Positions 47,917 to 58,814 are shown, counted from the first letter of the stretch. The stretch is DNA of 64,000 nucleotides from QHXQ01 sp963788965 (GCA_963788965.1 CAWBIK010000006.1:1178001-1242000); one strand, 5' to 3'. Notes: generated from the sequence alone by a model not told the origin. A program made the numbers and translations.

Positions 47917-50137
47917 TTTCGGTCGAGGAACAGATCAAAGAAACAACCGGCACGCCGGACGAACCACTTGCGACCGCGCCAACGCGGTCGAAGGGCGGTG
48001 CGCGCCGCACGATCTTCTGGGCACAACTCATCGCGTTCCTGTTCGGGCTGGCGCTTCTGGTCTTCGTCATCCGCCGCATCGGCGTGCAACCGATCTTCGA
48101 CGCGCTCGGCCAGATCGGCTTCGGTCTGTTCATCATCATTGCCATCAGCGGCGCGCGCCACTTCATCCGCGCCATCTCCATGCGCCTCGCCGTACCACCG
48201 GAAAAACGGCATTTCAACTTGTGGCAGTCGTTCACTACACGACTCGGTGGCGAGGCCGATCTCATTTCTCACCTTCACCGGCCCCGTGCTGGGCGAAGCG
48301 ACCAAAGCGGCGCTGCTGCGCAAACGCGTCACGCTCGTTACGGCGGCGCAGGCGCTCGTCGTGGACAATCTGCTTTACAACCTTTCGGTCGCGCTCTTTA
48401 TCTTAAGCGGCGCGTGCGTCATGCTCGCGGTCTACAACTTACCGCCGCCGGCCTTTTATGCGCTGCTCGTCATCGCGGTTGCGGCTTCGTTCATGCTGTT
48501 CGGCGTCGTCTTCGCACTGAGCCGCCGCGTGATGCCTGTCTCGGCGCTGATCAAACGACTCATCAAGGTTGGCTTCAAGCGGCAAGTCTTGCTGGCGCGA
48601 CGCGAGCATGTGCTGCGCGTCGAAGGTCACTTCTATCACTTCTATCGCCACCGGCGCGGCGCGTTCTTCTGGATCATCGTGCTCGACCTGTTGTCGCACG
48701 CTACGTCCGTCTTCGAGGTCTACGTCACGCTGCGTATGCTCGGCTACAGACCCGGCGCGGCCGCGCCCTTCGTCATCGAATCGCTGACGAAGGTAATCAA
48801 CTCAGTCTTCGGCTTCGTGCCCGGCACAATCGGCGTCTATGAAAGCGGCAACATCGTCATCCTGCGCACGCTTGGCTTTGCCGCCGCCACAGGGCTGACG
48901 CTGGCGCTTGTACGCAAGGCCGGGATTATCTTCTGGACCGTCAACGGGTTGGCTATCATCGCATCGCGCGCCGTGCCCTCGGCCGCGCGGCGCGTTGTCG
49001 AGCGCCACCCGCGGCTACGAAAAGCTATGGACAACCTCGTCTTCTCGAACATCGCACATCGCCCCGCGCGCACACTGGTCAGCATCCTCGGCGTCGGCAT
49101 TGGCGTCTTGCTGATCATCTTCACGGTCGGCTTGTCGCACGGCGTCCTGCGCGAGCGCGGGCGACGTGAGGCGAGCGTCGGCGCGGAGATCATGGTACGC
49201 GCCGCCGGTACGCGCGGCTTGAACGGCGCGCAGCCGTTCGCACTGCCCGTCGAGCACGCCGCCGAACTGGCCCGCATACAAGGCGTGCGCGCCGCCATCC
49301 CGCTCGGTCAAGCTACCGATAAGACCGACAGCGGCCTCGGCATGCGCCTGCTCGACGGCATCGACTTCGAGCAATACAAGCAACTGGCCGGCATGCGGAT
49401 CGTCGAGGGGCGCGCGCTCAGTGAAAGCGGCGACGAAGCTATCGTCGATCCCAATTGGATCGAACAGAACAAAGCGCGACCTGAAGCGCACGTCGGCGGC
49501 ACGGTGCTGCTCTACGAACGACCCTTCCGCATCGTCGGCGTCTTTGAACCGCCGGGCGGCGCACGCATCAAGATACCGCTGGCGACCATGCAGGCACAGG
49601 TCGGCGCCTGGCCGCGCCACCAGCATCATGGTCGCGGCGCAGAACCCGGCCGAGCAAGATGCGCTCGCCGCGCGTATCCATCAAGCGTTTCCTGATGATC
49701 AGATCATCTTCACGCGCGACTTGCCGGAGATATACGCGGCGGGCGTGCCGGCCCTGAACGTCTTCATCAACGTCATCGTCGCCGTCGCCGCCGCGATCTC
49801 CGTGTTGGTCATCCTGCTTGCGATGTACACGACCGTGACCGAGCGCACACGCCAGATCGGCATCATGAAGGCGCTCGGCATGTCGAACACGATGATCGCG
49901 TGGGTGATCGAGCAAGAGGCGCTGCTCGTGAGCGTGTTGGGCGTAGCGACGGGATTGCTGCTGGCCTTCGGCGCGCGTTTTGCGTTGATGCGCGCTAGTT
50001 CCCTCACCGTCGAGATCGAGCCGCGCTGGGTTTTGATCTCACTCCTGATCGGCTTGCTCGGCGGTACAATCGGCGCGCTCTATCCCGCGCTCCGCGCCGC
50101 GCGGCAAGACGCAGTTGACGCGCTTAGCTACGAGTAG
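47913..50137 (+). CDS. Fusion of flippase-like (UPF0104/LPG-synthase-TM) domain and FtsX/MacB-type permease, two frameshifts
   Basis: About 740 residues after correcting two extra bases (near 48262, GGCCGATC; near 49606, GCCTGGCC). The N-terminal ~345 residues are a polytopic domain like the UPF0104/AglD flippase family (SFLTFTGPVLGEATKAALLRK, GFVPGTIGVYESG). In the same frame the C-terminal ~390 residues are a complete ABC permease of the MacB/LolC/FtsX type: NLVFSNIAHRPARTLVSILG at its first helix, a periplasmic core, then ERTRQIGIMKALGMSN and the last helices. No ABC ATPase gene is nearby. The TTG start overlaps the upstream stop (TTGA). An ATG at 49027 could instead start a separate permease. 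Confidence 0.75.
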
Positions 50138-50190
50138 GTTGTGTGGTTTGGTGCGCTTGTGGCGCTGGCTACAAGGGCGGGCAGAGGCGC

Positions 50191-50761
50191 TTAAAGTTGG
50201 ACTTTATCGTAGATGTCTTGCAGGCTGAGCGCGCAGCCGACTGCTGCTAATTCCACAACACCACTTGCGCCGCGTATGTCTGTCAGCAGCCAATGACCAT
50301 TGGCCTGTTTGACGTATTGCTCAACCCGATGTTCGTCCTGCGCGACGAGCAAATATTCGGCGAGTGATTCGATGGTGCGATAGTTGATCGCCTTCTTGCC
50401 TCGATCATATAACTCTGTGGAGGCGAACAGCACTTCGATCAAGATCGTCGGATTGAGCAGTGTATCCACGTGCTCATCCTCAAAGCTGAGGCTCACCGCA
50501 GACGGCGATCACATCCGGGTAAGTGTACAAACCCGTGGCCGGGATACTAACGCGCATGTCGTTCGTATAAACCTCGCACGGTCGCCCTTTTAATTGCTGC
50601 CTTAGTTCGCCAAAGATGTTGCCCGCGATCAGATTATGTTTCCTGCTCGCGCCGACCATAGCGAACATTTCGCCGGCCAAATATTCACTCTTGTATGCCG
50701 CTTTGCGTTCGATGAGCAAATACTCTGCCGGGGTCAGAAATGTTGTCGGCTGACGCGCCAT
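50191..50761 (-). CDS. Uma2-family (DUF820) endonuclease-like protein, frameshifted
   Basis: About 189 residues after correction. FLTPAEYLLIERKAAYKSEYLAG is the typical Uma2 N-terminus, followed by NDMRVSIPATGLYTYPDVIAVCG (PD metal site) and, in another frame, NPTILIEVLFASTELYDRGKKA and LAEYLLVAQ. The shift near 50492 is explained by one extra C (CAGCTTTGAG). Uma2 proteins have a PD-(D/E)XK fold and are common in cyanobacteria and acidobacteria; the biological role is unsettled. Isolated, flanked by plus-strand genes. Confidence 0.82.
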
Positions 50762-50919
50762 TGGTAACTCCGTGCCGGAAGGTGTCGGGGCCGCATGAAT
50801 ATATCATGCGGGTAATAGTGCGCATAGGAACAACTTAAATATCAGATTCACTCGTCCGCAAACTTACTCTACAATCTGTCCAACTCTTCGGGCGCGTACT
50901 TGCCCCGGTTACAACGAAC

Positions 50920-52756
50920 GTGCCTTATAAAGAATTTCATTATCGTTGGGAGTGGCAGTTGCAATCCGACCCGGAGGCGTTGTGGCCGCTGTTGTCGGAT
51001 ACGAATCGCTTTAACCGCGATGCGGGTCTGCCCGTGGTGACGCTGCCCGTCGAAGGCTCTGTGCCGTTGGTGAACGCGCGGCGGCGGTTGGGCTTTCGGC
51101 GGTTCGGGATGGCGGTTGAATGGGAGGAAGAACCGTTCGAGTGGGTTCGCCCGTTTCGCTTCGGCGTCGTGCGACGCTTGCAGCGCGGCCCCGTCGCGGA
51201 GATGCGGGTTGCCGCCGAGTTGCAGCCGCGCCCCGAAGGCGGCACGCATTTAATCTATCAAGTCTGGGTGCGGCCGGGTTCGCCCGCCGGGCTTGTCGTC
51301 GTGCCGTTGCAGGTCGGTCAACTCAGCGCGCGCAAATTCGACGCGGTTGTGCGCTACTACGATCAACTTGCGAGCGGTGGTTCAACCACAACGGCCGCGC
51401 CCGCAGCCGACGCACGTTTCCCGCGTAGCGGTCGCGCGCGGCTCGGTCAGATGCGAGAGAAGTTGGTCACGCAAGGCGCACAGCCGGAACTGGTGGCGCG
51501 TCTGGTCGAGACTATCGAACAGGCGGACGATCTGACGCTCATGCGCTTGCGGCCTTACGCGCTCGCGGACTACTGGCGTGCGCCGCGCCGCGAGGTGCTT
51601 GAGTTGTGTCTGTGGGCCACGCGCACGGGCTTGCTTGATCTGCGTTGGGACATGCTCTGTCCTTTGTGTCGCGGCGCGAAGGACGACGAGCGCGACGCTC
51701 GCAGAGTTGCAAGAGAACGTGCATTGCGATACGTGCAACATAGACTTCACAGTCAACTTCGACCGCTCGGTTGAGTTGACCTTCAGTCCGAATCCGGCTG
51801 TGCGTTTGGTGGAGGCGCGCGAGTTTTGTATCGGCGGGCCGCAGGTCACGCCGCATGTCATCGCGCAACAACTGCTCGCGCCCGGTGCGCGGCGGCAATT
51901 GTCCGTCCCGCTCGAACCGGGGCGCTATCGCCTACGCACGCTCAAGCTGCCCGGCGCGCAAGCCTTGCTCGTCACAGACGAAGGCGCGGCCGAGCTTGTG
52001 TTGCGCGCGGACGAGAACGGTTGGACCAGCGACGAACTCAGCATCAGCCCACATCCGACGCTCATCTATGAGAATGCGACCGGCGACGAGCAACTGTTCG
52101 TGCTTGAGCGGCTGGCGTGGAGCGATCAAGCTGTGACGGCCGCCGAAGTGACGGCGCTCCAAATCTTCCGCGACCTGTTCGCCAGCGAAGCTCTACGGCC
52201 GCATCAACAAATTTCGGTCGGCAGCCTGACCATCATCTTCACAGACCTGCGCGGCTCGACGCGGCTCTACCGCGAGATTGGCGACGCGCCCGCCTTCGGC
52301 GCGGTGATGAGCCACTTCGACATCCTGCGCGCGGCGGTGGACGAAGAAGAAGGCGCGCTCGTTAAAACACTCGGCGACGCGATCATGGCCGTCTTTCGTC
52401 GCCCTGCCAGCGCCCTACGCGCAATGCTCAAGGCGCAACACAGGCTCAGCCACCCGCCCGACGGCACACGCCCCTTCCTGCTCAAAGTCGGCATGCACAC
52501 GGGCCACTGCATCGCCGTCAACATGAACGGCCGGCTCGATTATTTCGGCTCGAACGTCAACATCGCCGCCCGCCTCGAACCGCTCTCCAACGGCACAGAC
52601 ATCATCATCTCCTCAACCGTCCGCGACGACCCACGCATCGCCGCCTTGCTCGACGACCCCGCTAACAGACTGAGCATCGAACCACTCGCCGCGACGTTAA
52701 AAGGACTGGAAGAAGAACAGATCGAACTCTGGCGCGTCAGCCAGCAGACAGATTAA
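50920..52756 (+). CDS. Class III adenylate cyclase with SRPBCC-like and Cys4 N-terminal domains, frameshifted
   Basis: About 611 residues. The N-terminal ~150 residues resemble an SRPBCC/START lipid-binding fold (WQLQSDPEALWPLLSDTNRF). A DUF5939-like middle region follows with CPLC and CDTC pairs that could form a zinc site. The C-terminal cyclase domain has LTIIFTDLRGSTRLYREIG (metal Asp), LVKTLGDAIMAVF (Lys and second Asp) and YFGSNVNIAARLE (Asn/Arg). A frame break near 51690 between the two Cys pairs is restored by removing one G (AAGGACG). It should make cAMP in the cytoplasm. The start is a GTG without an obvious ribosome-binding site. Confidence 0.82.
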
Positions 52757-52845
52757 GTTAACGCGCATTCGAGCTAAGCCACGGTTAGATGCGCGGCTCT
52801 TTGTGAAGCTATAAGCCTGATGTATTCTGAGGTCGAGGTGTGAAG

Positions 52846-53040
52846 ATGCCAAATACGATTCGCGCAATCGTGCGTGCGGGGAAGATCGAGTTACTGGAAC
52901 AGGTGGAGATTCCAGAAGGCACGGAAGTTCTGGTCACACCCTTGATTGACGACCCAGACTTTTGGCTGCATGCCGGCGAAAGCTCGTTGGCTTCAATCTG
53001 GGATAATTCAGCGGATGACGTGTATGCCGTGGGACTGTAA
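52846..53040 (+). CDS. Small antitoxin-like protein
   Basis: 64 residues: IRAIVRAGKIELLEQVEIPEG with EVLVTPL resembles the beta-hairpin N-terminus of AbrB/DUF104-type antitoxins that pair with PIN-domain toxins. GAGGTG lies 5 bases before ATG 52846. No toxin gene follows; the next 600 bases are a tandem repeat. It may be an orphan or remnant antitoxin. Confidence 0.6.
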   Translation: MPNTIRAIVRAGKIELLEQVEIPEGTEVLVTPLIDDPDFWLHAGESSLASIWDNSADDVYAVGL

Positions 53041-53044
53041 TCCC

Positions 53045-53590
53045 AATTTTCACGCCTGCAATAGCAACTTCCACGCCTGCAACTGTGATTTTCACCTCTG
53101 CAATTGCATCTTTCACATCTGCAATCGCAATTTTCACAGTTGCAACTGGGATTTTCGCCCTTGCAAGCGCAGCTTCACACGCTGCGTTTGCGATTTTACA
53201 CGCTGCAATCGCAATTTACCGGGCTGCGGCCTCAACTTACGACCTGCCGGCCACGATTTTCACCCGCACCGGCACAACTCCACACCCGCACAGCTAGACT
53301 TTTCGCCGCACGGCACGATTTTTCGCCGCACTGGCTCTGATCAACCACGCACCGGCTAGGTTTCAAGCGCGCACTACCTAACTTTTTCCCGCACTGGCAT
53401 GGTTTACGCCCACACTGGCTGAATTTACACCCCGCACTGCCCGTCTCACGCCCGCACTGGCAGGCTTTACGCGCGCACTGGCTCATCTTTACCCGCGCAC
53501 CGCTCGATTTTCACGTCCGGATAACGATTTTTGCCCGCACTGGCTCATGTCACAGGCCGGCGGGCGCGATTTTTACGCGGGTTGCGCCGT
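53045..53590. repeat. Degenerate 21-bp minisatellite, about 25 units
   Basis: Units start at 53045, 53066, 53087, 53108, 53129, 53150, 53171, 53192, 53213, 53234, 53255 and 53276, exactly 21 bases apart, then continue with one- to few-base drift to about 53590. The first unit starts AATTTTCACGCCTGCAATAG. Every unit has a T-rich 5' half; the 3' half changes gradually from TGCAATCGC-like to CGCACTGGCTC-like. No spacers separate the units, so it is not a CRISPR array. Both strands have short open frames with 7-residue periodicity because 21 is a multiple of 3. The stretch from 53591 to 53666 is not clearly repetitive and holds no gene. Confidence 0.9.
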
Positions 53591-53666
53591 TTCAGCCCTG
53601 TTTGGCTGAACTTAGCACGCGGCGGGCGGTGTTCGCGGGCGTTTGTTAGCGGGTTGGTTCGGTGCG

Positions 53667-55298
53667 CTACTCGCGGGCGGCGCGTGTGTGGAAGGCTTCG
53701 ATGTCGGGGATGGTGCGGGCAAGGGCGGCGGACATATTGCGGTAGCCGTCCGGCGTCACCACTATGTCGTCTTCGAGCCGCACGCCGATGCCTTTGTACT
53801 TGTCGAAGGCGGGGCGCACGGCCGCTTTGAACTTGCGCCAGTCGCCCGTGTCGGGCAGGCGTGCGAGCGCGTCTTCGCGGACGTAGATGCCCGGTTCGAC
53901 GGTGAAGGTCATGCCGGGTTCAAGCCGGCCCGGCCGCCCTACGTCGTGTACGTTCATGCCGATGAAGTGCGACGTGCCAGTCATGTACCAGACGAAATAT
54001 TGATTCGAGTTGCGGTTGGTAATCAGGCCCAAACGCAGCAGACTCTCCTTTAGTGACTCGACCGCGACGCGATGCACGTCCGCGAACTGCGCGCCGGGGC
54101 GCACGACGGCGAGTGCTTGCTCTTGCGCGGCGAGCACGGCGTTGTAAATCTCGGCCTGTGCGGGACTGAAGCGCCCGTTGAGGGGAAAGGTGCGCGTCAC
54201 GTCGGCTGACAGGTGTTCGTACTCCGCGCCCACGTCCATCAACGCCAACTGCCCCGGCTGACAACGCTCCTGCGACGCCTCGTAATGCAACGTGGTCGCG
54301 TTCGGGCCGCAGCCGACGATATTCGGGTAGCCCCAGTTGTCCGCGTTGCGCCGCTTGAACGTATAGTCAACCTCGGCCTCTAGCTCATACTCCCAACGCG
54401 CTTGCGCCGCTGCGGCCTGTGCGCGCTCGTGCGCCTCGATGCTGATGTCCACCGCGTACTGCAAGAGCATTAGCTCCAAAGGCGACTTGCGCAGCCGCAG
54501 TTCCGCGAAGATTGGCCACGCGCTCCGCACCGCGAAGCCTGAATCCTTCTGTGCCCACTCAGCCGCAAACTTCTGCTCACGCCGAAACTCTTGGCTCGCG
54601 CCCTCGCCGCTCGGCTTCAACAGATACAGCACGGCCTCGCCCTGCTGCATCGCCTTGAACAAAGGCTCGTAGCCAGTCTCGATAGCAAGCGTGCGCGTCT
54701 GTGTATCCGTTGTGCCGGTTTGTGAGGTCGCGTTGCTTGTGCGGGCCGGTGCGCTCAACAAGATCGACTCCGGCTTCGGTCTGTAGGCGCGACGTGCGCG
54801 CATGCTCGCCATGAACGGCTCGAACTCTTTGGCGTCCCAAATTTCGTTGATGCCGGAGAGGCGCTGCGCTTCGTCCGCGCTATACATCGGCCCGGTCCAC
54901 ACCTCGGCCGCGGGCCGGCGACGCGGCAGAAACAGTAACTCCGGGTAACTAGCATGACCCGGCATCAACACGAGCGTCGCGCCTTCCTGCCTAAGCCGCG
55001 TCAGGTAGTAAAGATTATTCTCCTGTCGAAACTTGTAATCCGTATCGCCCGTGTAGACGCGCGCCTCGCCGCTCATCAACACGAGCAGAGACTTCGCCCC
55101 CGTCCGCTCCGTCACACGCGCCCGTCGCGCCGCCAACTCCGCCCGCCACGTCTCGTCGTCAACCACAGGCGCGGCCGGCGCAACGTGAATCAACGGCGCT
55201 GTCGCCGCCTCGCCGCTACTTGTCGCCCGCACAGGCACAAGCGCAACCGCGCAGGCCAACGCACACAGCACGCAGAAAGTCTTAACCCAACTTGCCAC
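53667..55298 (-). CDS. Exported Xaa-Pro aminopeptidase (M24B)
   Basis: 543 residues with a signal peptide (to about 25), an AMP_N domain (about 48-190, FRQENNLYYLTRL) and a pita-bread catalytic domain. The dinuclear metal ligands are readable: D355 and D366 (MDVGAEYEHLSADVTR), H444 (GTSHFIGMNVHDVG), E468 (FTVEPGIY) and E509 (GVRLEDDIVV). It removes N-terminal residues preceding proline, probably in the periplasm. The GTG start at 55298 lies in a run of GTGACAAGT repeats, but no other start fits the signal peptide. Confidence 0.92.
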   Translation of the reverse strand: MASWVKTFCVLCALACAVALVPVRATSSGEAATAPLIHVAPAAPVVDDETWRAELAARRARVTERTGAKSLLVLMSGEARVYTGDTDYKFRQENNLYYLTRLRQEGATLVLMPGHASYPELLFLPRRRPAAEVWTGPMYSADEAQRLSGINEIWDAKEFEPFMASMRARRAYRPKPESILLSAPARTSNATSQTGTTDTQTRTLAIETGYEPLFKAMQQGEAVLYLLKPSGEGASQEFRREQKFAAEWAQKDSGFAVRSAWPIFAELRLRKSPLELMLLQYAVDISIEAHERAQAAAAQARWEYELEAEVDYTFKRRNADNWGYPNIVGCGPNATTLHYEASQERCQPGQLALMDVGAEYEHLSADVTRTFPLNGRFSPAQAEIYNAVLAAQEQALAVVRPGAQFADVHRVAVESLKESLLRLGLITNRNSNQYFVWYMTGTSHFIGMNVHDVGRPGRLEPGMTFTVEPGIYVREDALARLPDTGDWRKFKAAVRPAFDKYKGIGVRLEDDIVVTPDGYRNMSAALARTIPDIEAFHTRAARE

Positions 55299-55324
55299 TC
55301 GTCACTTGTCACTTGTCACTGCTT

Positions 55325-57086
55325 TCAATACCCGACGGCCGCGCCTTCGTTGCGCGGGTCGCTCGCGCCGAGACGCATGCCGGTCTTCTCTTCGATCATG
55401 ATGCCTTGCGCGTCGCCCATGTAGCGGGGCTTGTCGATCAACTTGTGGCCGCGCGCCTGCAAGCGCGCGTAGGTGTCGAGCGACAGCCCGAACGGCTCAT
55501 AAACCACTTCGTCCGGCAGCCATTGATGATGTATGCGCGGCGCATCAATCGCCTGCTGGATGTTCATGTCAAGTCGACGACGTTCGTGATCACTTGCAGC
55601 ACCGTGTTGATGATCGTCGGGCCGCCGGGCGAGCCGACGGCGAACCAGAGCGAGCCGTCCTTACGCAGCACGAAGGTCGGCGTCATCGCCGAGAGCGGGC
55701 GCTTGCGCGGCGCGACCGCGTTCTTCTCGCTCTGGATCAGGCCGAACACGTTCGGCGTGCCCGGCTTCGCGGCGAAGTCGTCCATCTCGTCGTTCAGCAG
55801 GACGCCCGTCCCCTTTGCGACCACGCCCGAGCCGTAGCCGTAGATTCAACGTGTAAGTGTTCGACACGCAGTTGCCCTCCGCGTCTACGACCGTGAAGTG
55901 CGTCGTCTCTTCTGACTCCGCGCCCGTCGGTCGTCCGGCCCGGACCTCCGCGCTCGTCGAGGCGCGCTCCATGTCGATCGTCGCGCGCAGACGCGCGGCG
56001 TAAGTCTTATCGATCAGTCCGGCGACGGGCACGTTGACGAAGTCCGCGTCGCCCATGTACTCGGCGCGGTCGGCGAAGGCGCGGCGCATCGCTTCGGTCG
56101 TCACGTGATAACGCTCGGACGAAGAGCGCCGCAGCTTGCGCAGGTCGTAAGCCTTCGAGGATGTTGAGCATCTCGATCAGGACCGCGCCGCCCGACGACG
56201 GCGGCGGCATCGAGACGACTTCATAAGCCGCGATAAGTCGTGCGCAGCGGCACGCGCTCCTTCGCCACGTAGTTCTTCAAGTCTTCGAGCGTGATGAGAC
56301 CGTTGTGCGCGCGCATGTCGTCGGCGATCAGGCGCGCGGTCTGCCCTTCGTAGAACTCGCGCGGCGCCATTGCGTTGCATGCGCGCGAACGTCGCCGCCA
56401 GTTCGGGCTGGCGCAGACCTCGCCCTCTTTGTGGAACTGCCCGTTGTTAAGAAAGATGCGTCTGCGAGTCGGCGTAGTTCTTCAACTGATCTTCGTTGCT
56501 ACGCAAAGAGCGCGCGAGGCCGTAACTGATCGTGAAGCCATCGGCGGCTAGTCTGCGCGCAGGCTCGACGAGTTGCGCCCACGTGAGCCTGCCCGAGCCG
56601 TATTTCTTCAGCGCGAGCTCCATCCCCGCACGGTGTTCCGGGCACGCCCGCCGCGCGATAGCCGACCGTCGACGAGCCTTCGCCTTCGATCAACTTGTCC
56701 TGCTCGTCGAGATAGATGTCGCGCGTGCGCCGCGGCCGGCGCCATCTCGCGGTAATCAATCGCGGTCGTGCGCCCGTCGCGCAGGCGGATCATCATGAAG
56801 CCGCCGCCGCCCAGGTTGCCCGCCGCCGGGTAGACGACCGCCAGCGCGAATGCCACGGCGATGGCCGCATCAACCGCGTTGCCGCCGCGCTTCAGTATAT
56901 CGACGCCGACCTGCAGACGCGATCTTGTTGGTCGAGGCCACCATCCCACGCCGCGCACGCACGGGCTGACGTGAAGCGGCGCGCAACTTCACGCTCGACG
57001 TTCACCTTGCGCGTGAACGGCGCGAGCGGCGTAGCGACCAACAGCAACGCTAAGGTGAACAGCAGCGTGATCCGTTTGCTTCGCAT
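55325..57086 (-). pseudogene. ggt: Gamma-glutamyltransferase, disrupted by about ten single-base frameshifts
   Basis: An exported Ntn-hydrolase that transfers the gamma-glutamyl group of glutathione. Conserved segments are all present but in changing frames: RGGNAVDAAIAVAFALAVVY, GNLGGGGFMMIRL, VVSMPPPSSGGAVLIEMLNI, the autoprocessing Thr in EETTHFTVVDAEGN, LLNDEMDDF and GSPGGPTIINTVLQ. Breaks lie near 56985, 56925, 56745, 56640, 56480, 56430, 56385, 56240, 56125, 55845 and 55578. Most are restored by removing one base, for example GGCTTATGA to GGCTATGA. No in-frame nonsense substitution was seen. Either a young pseudogene or a badly corrected sequence patch. Confidence 0.85.
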
Positions 57087-57129
57087 AAGCATCGATCCCT
57101 TTATCATCCGCGCCGGCAAGCTCTGCTAC

Positions 57130-57612
57130 TTACCGATCACTTGCGCGCGGCTTTAGTAATAATTCCATGTACACAGTGCCCGCGACCGGGTTGAACCTGT
57201 ACGGTTCGATCTCCGTGAAACCGAGAGCGCGGTAGAGCGCCTGCGCCGCGTGCATCGTGGGCAACGTGTCGAGGCGCATGCGCTCGTAGCCGAGCCTGCG
57301 CGCCTGTTCGATCAACGCCAACGCCAGCACACGCCCAAGTCCGCGCCCGCGAAATTCAGAACGCACGTACATGCGCTTCATCTCGCAGATGTTTGCATCG
57401 AATGGTCGCAACGCAACACAGCCCGCGAAACCTTCGGCCGTCTCTGCCAGCAACAGACAACCGCGCGGCGGCCCGTATACACGACTCAGATCAGCGATCT
57501 CTTCATCGAAGTTTTGAAAACATATATCGACCTCGATTGAGGCCGCCAACTCAAGCACCAGCGCGCGCGCCTGCGCCCAGTCTGCGTCCGTACTGCACTG
57601 CCGCAGTTTCAT
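57130..57612 (-). CDS. GNAT-family N-acetyltransferase
   Basis: 160 residues with the acetyl-CoA-binding motif A MYVRSEFRGRGLGRVLALALI and motif B ALYRALGFTEIEPYRFNP. This subgroup is widespread as a stand-alone acetyltransferase; the substrate is not known. Its ATG overlaps the stop of the upstream M20 peptidase by one base (TGATG), so the two are translationally coupled. The sequence is intact although both outer neighbours are frameshifted. Confidence 0.88.
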   Translation of the reverse strand: MKLRQCSTDADWAQARALVLELAASIEVDICFQNFDEEIADLSRVYGPPRGCLLLAETAEGFAGCVALRPFDANICEMKRMYVRSEFRGRGLGRVLALALIEQARRLGYERMRLDTLPTMHAAQALYRALGFTEIEPYRFNPVAGTVYMELLLKPRASDR

Positions 57613-58784
57613 CAGAGCGTGGCTATTAGCGCGGCAAGCAACGCGGCGCGCGGCGCGATGTCGGCGGCAGCGATGTGCTCGTGATCGGCGTGCGCGCCGT
57701 CGCCATCTACGCCGAGGCCGTCGAGTACGGCCGCGCCCGCCGCTGCCGCGAAGTTGCCGTCCGACGCGCCGCCGACCTGCGTCTCGCCCAATTCAAAATC
57801 GAGCGCGGCAGCAACGCGCCTTGCGCGCTCGAAGAGACTTACGACACGCTCGGTGCGCTCAAGCGGCGGGCGGTTGATGCCGCCTGCGATTGTGAGCCGC
57901 GTGCGCTCGTCAAAGAGCGGCAAGTTTCGGATCGCGCTGTCGAGCCGCAACGCTTCCGCGTTCGTCTTGAAACGCACGTCGATCTCCGCGTGCGCTTCGG
58001 CTGCAACGACGTTCGAGCGCGTGCCGCCGCTGACGACGCCGACGTTGACGGTCGTGCCCGTATCGCTATCGCCGAGCGCGTGCAGTCGCTCGATCTGGCG
58101 CGCGAGTTCGAGGATCGCACTCACGCCCTTCTCCGGCTCAAGCCCCGCGTGCGCCGCGCGCCCTGCGACCGTGAGCGCGTACATGCCTGTGCCCTTGCGC
58201 CCGGTCTTCACGCGCCCGCCCGGTGCGGGCGGTTCAAGCACAAACACATGCGCCGCGCGTTGCGCCTCTGCTTCGACGAGCGCGCGCCCGGTGAAACTGC
58301 CCGACTCTTCGTCGCACGTCAACAGCAGGACGACCGGGCGCGGCGGTGTCAAACTCAACGCGGCACACGCGCGCAAGGCCGCGAGCGCGAGCGCGCAGTT
58401 GGCCTTCATGTCGAAGATGCCGGGGCCGTAGATGCGCCCTTCGCTTTCGCGCCACGGCCGGGCAGCGAGCGAGCCGCGTGGATGAACCGTGTCGGTGTGA
58501 CCGAGCAGCAGCGTGGTGCGCGTGGTCTTCGTGTCGTCCGCGTAGAGATGTATGCGCAGGTGCTCGCCGTAATTGTCGGCGGTGATGCGCTCGATGCTCG
58601 TCACGCCCGGCAGGTTGCGCGCCGCGTCCGCGAGCAACGCGACGACTGCGCGGCTGCCTGCGAGATCGCCTGATGGCGATTCGGCCTCGACGAGTCCGCG
58701 CGTGAGCGCGAGCACTTCCGCGTGGCGCGCGCTCAGATGTTCACGCAACGCGCTGGCTTGAGCTTGGGTCAGTTCCACGGTCAT
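57612..58784 (-). CDS. M20-family zinc peptidase (glutamate carboxypeptidase-like)
   Basis: 390 residues, cytoplasmic (no signal). Dizinc ligands appear as His in LLGHTDTVH, the bridging Asp in GPGIFDMKAN, Glu-Glu in LTCDEESGS (general base and ligand), the next ligand in LEPPAPGG, and His in HADHEHI. The dimerisation domain holds AHAGLEPEKG. It resembles carboxypeptidase G2/ArgE/DapE-type hydrolases; the neighbouring gamma-glutamyltransferase and enolase-superfamily genes suggest peptide or amino-acid scavenging, but this is inference. Confidence 0.88.
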   Translation of the reverse strand: MTVELTQAQASALREHLSARHAEVLALTRGLVEAESPSGDLAGSRAVVALLADAARNLPGVTSIERITADNYGEHLRIHLYADDTKTTRTTLLLGHTDTVHPRGSLAARPWRESEGRIYGPGIFDMKANCALALAALRACAALSLTPPRPVVLLLTCDEESGSFTGRALVEAEAQRAAHVFVLEPPAPGGRVKTGRKGTGMYALTVAGRAAHAGLEPEKGVSAILELARQIERLHALGDSDTGTTVNVGVVSGGTRSNVVAAEAHAEIDVRFKTNAEALRLDSAIRNLPLFDERTRLTIAGGINRPPLERTERVVSLFERARRVAAALDFELGETQVGGASDGNFAAAAGAAVLDGLGVDGDGAHADHEHIAAADIAPRAALLAALIATL

Positions 58785-58814
58785 AAACGTTTCGTTGCGA
58801 TATGCTGATCATGA

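Noticed and set aside
52946..53359. Cys-rich protein with heptad FHxCNxx repeats on the plus strand, and KIAIADV-type heptads on the minus strand
   Set aside because: Both follow automatically from the 21-bp repeat being a multiple of three; no ribosome-binding site, signal or conserved domain supports translation.
53045..53590. CRISPR array
   Set aside because: Units are contiguous with no unique spacers and no cas genes are present.
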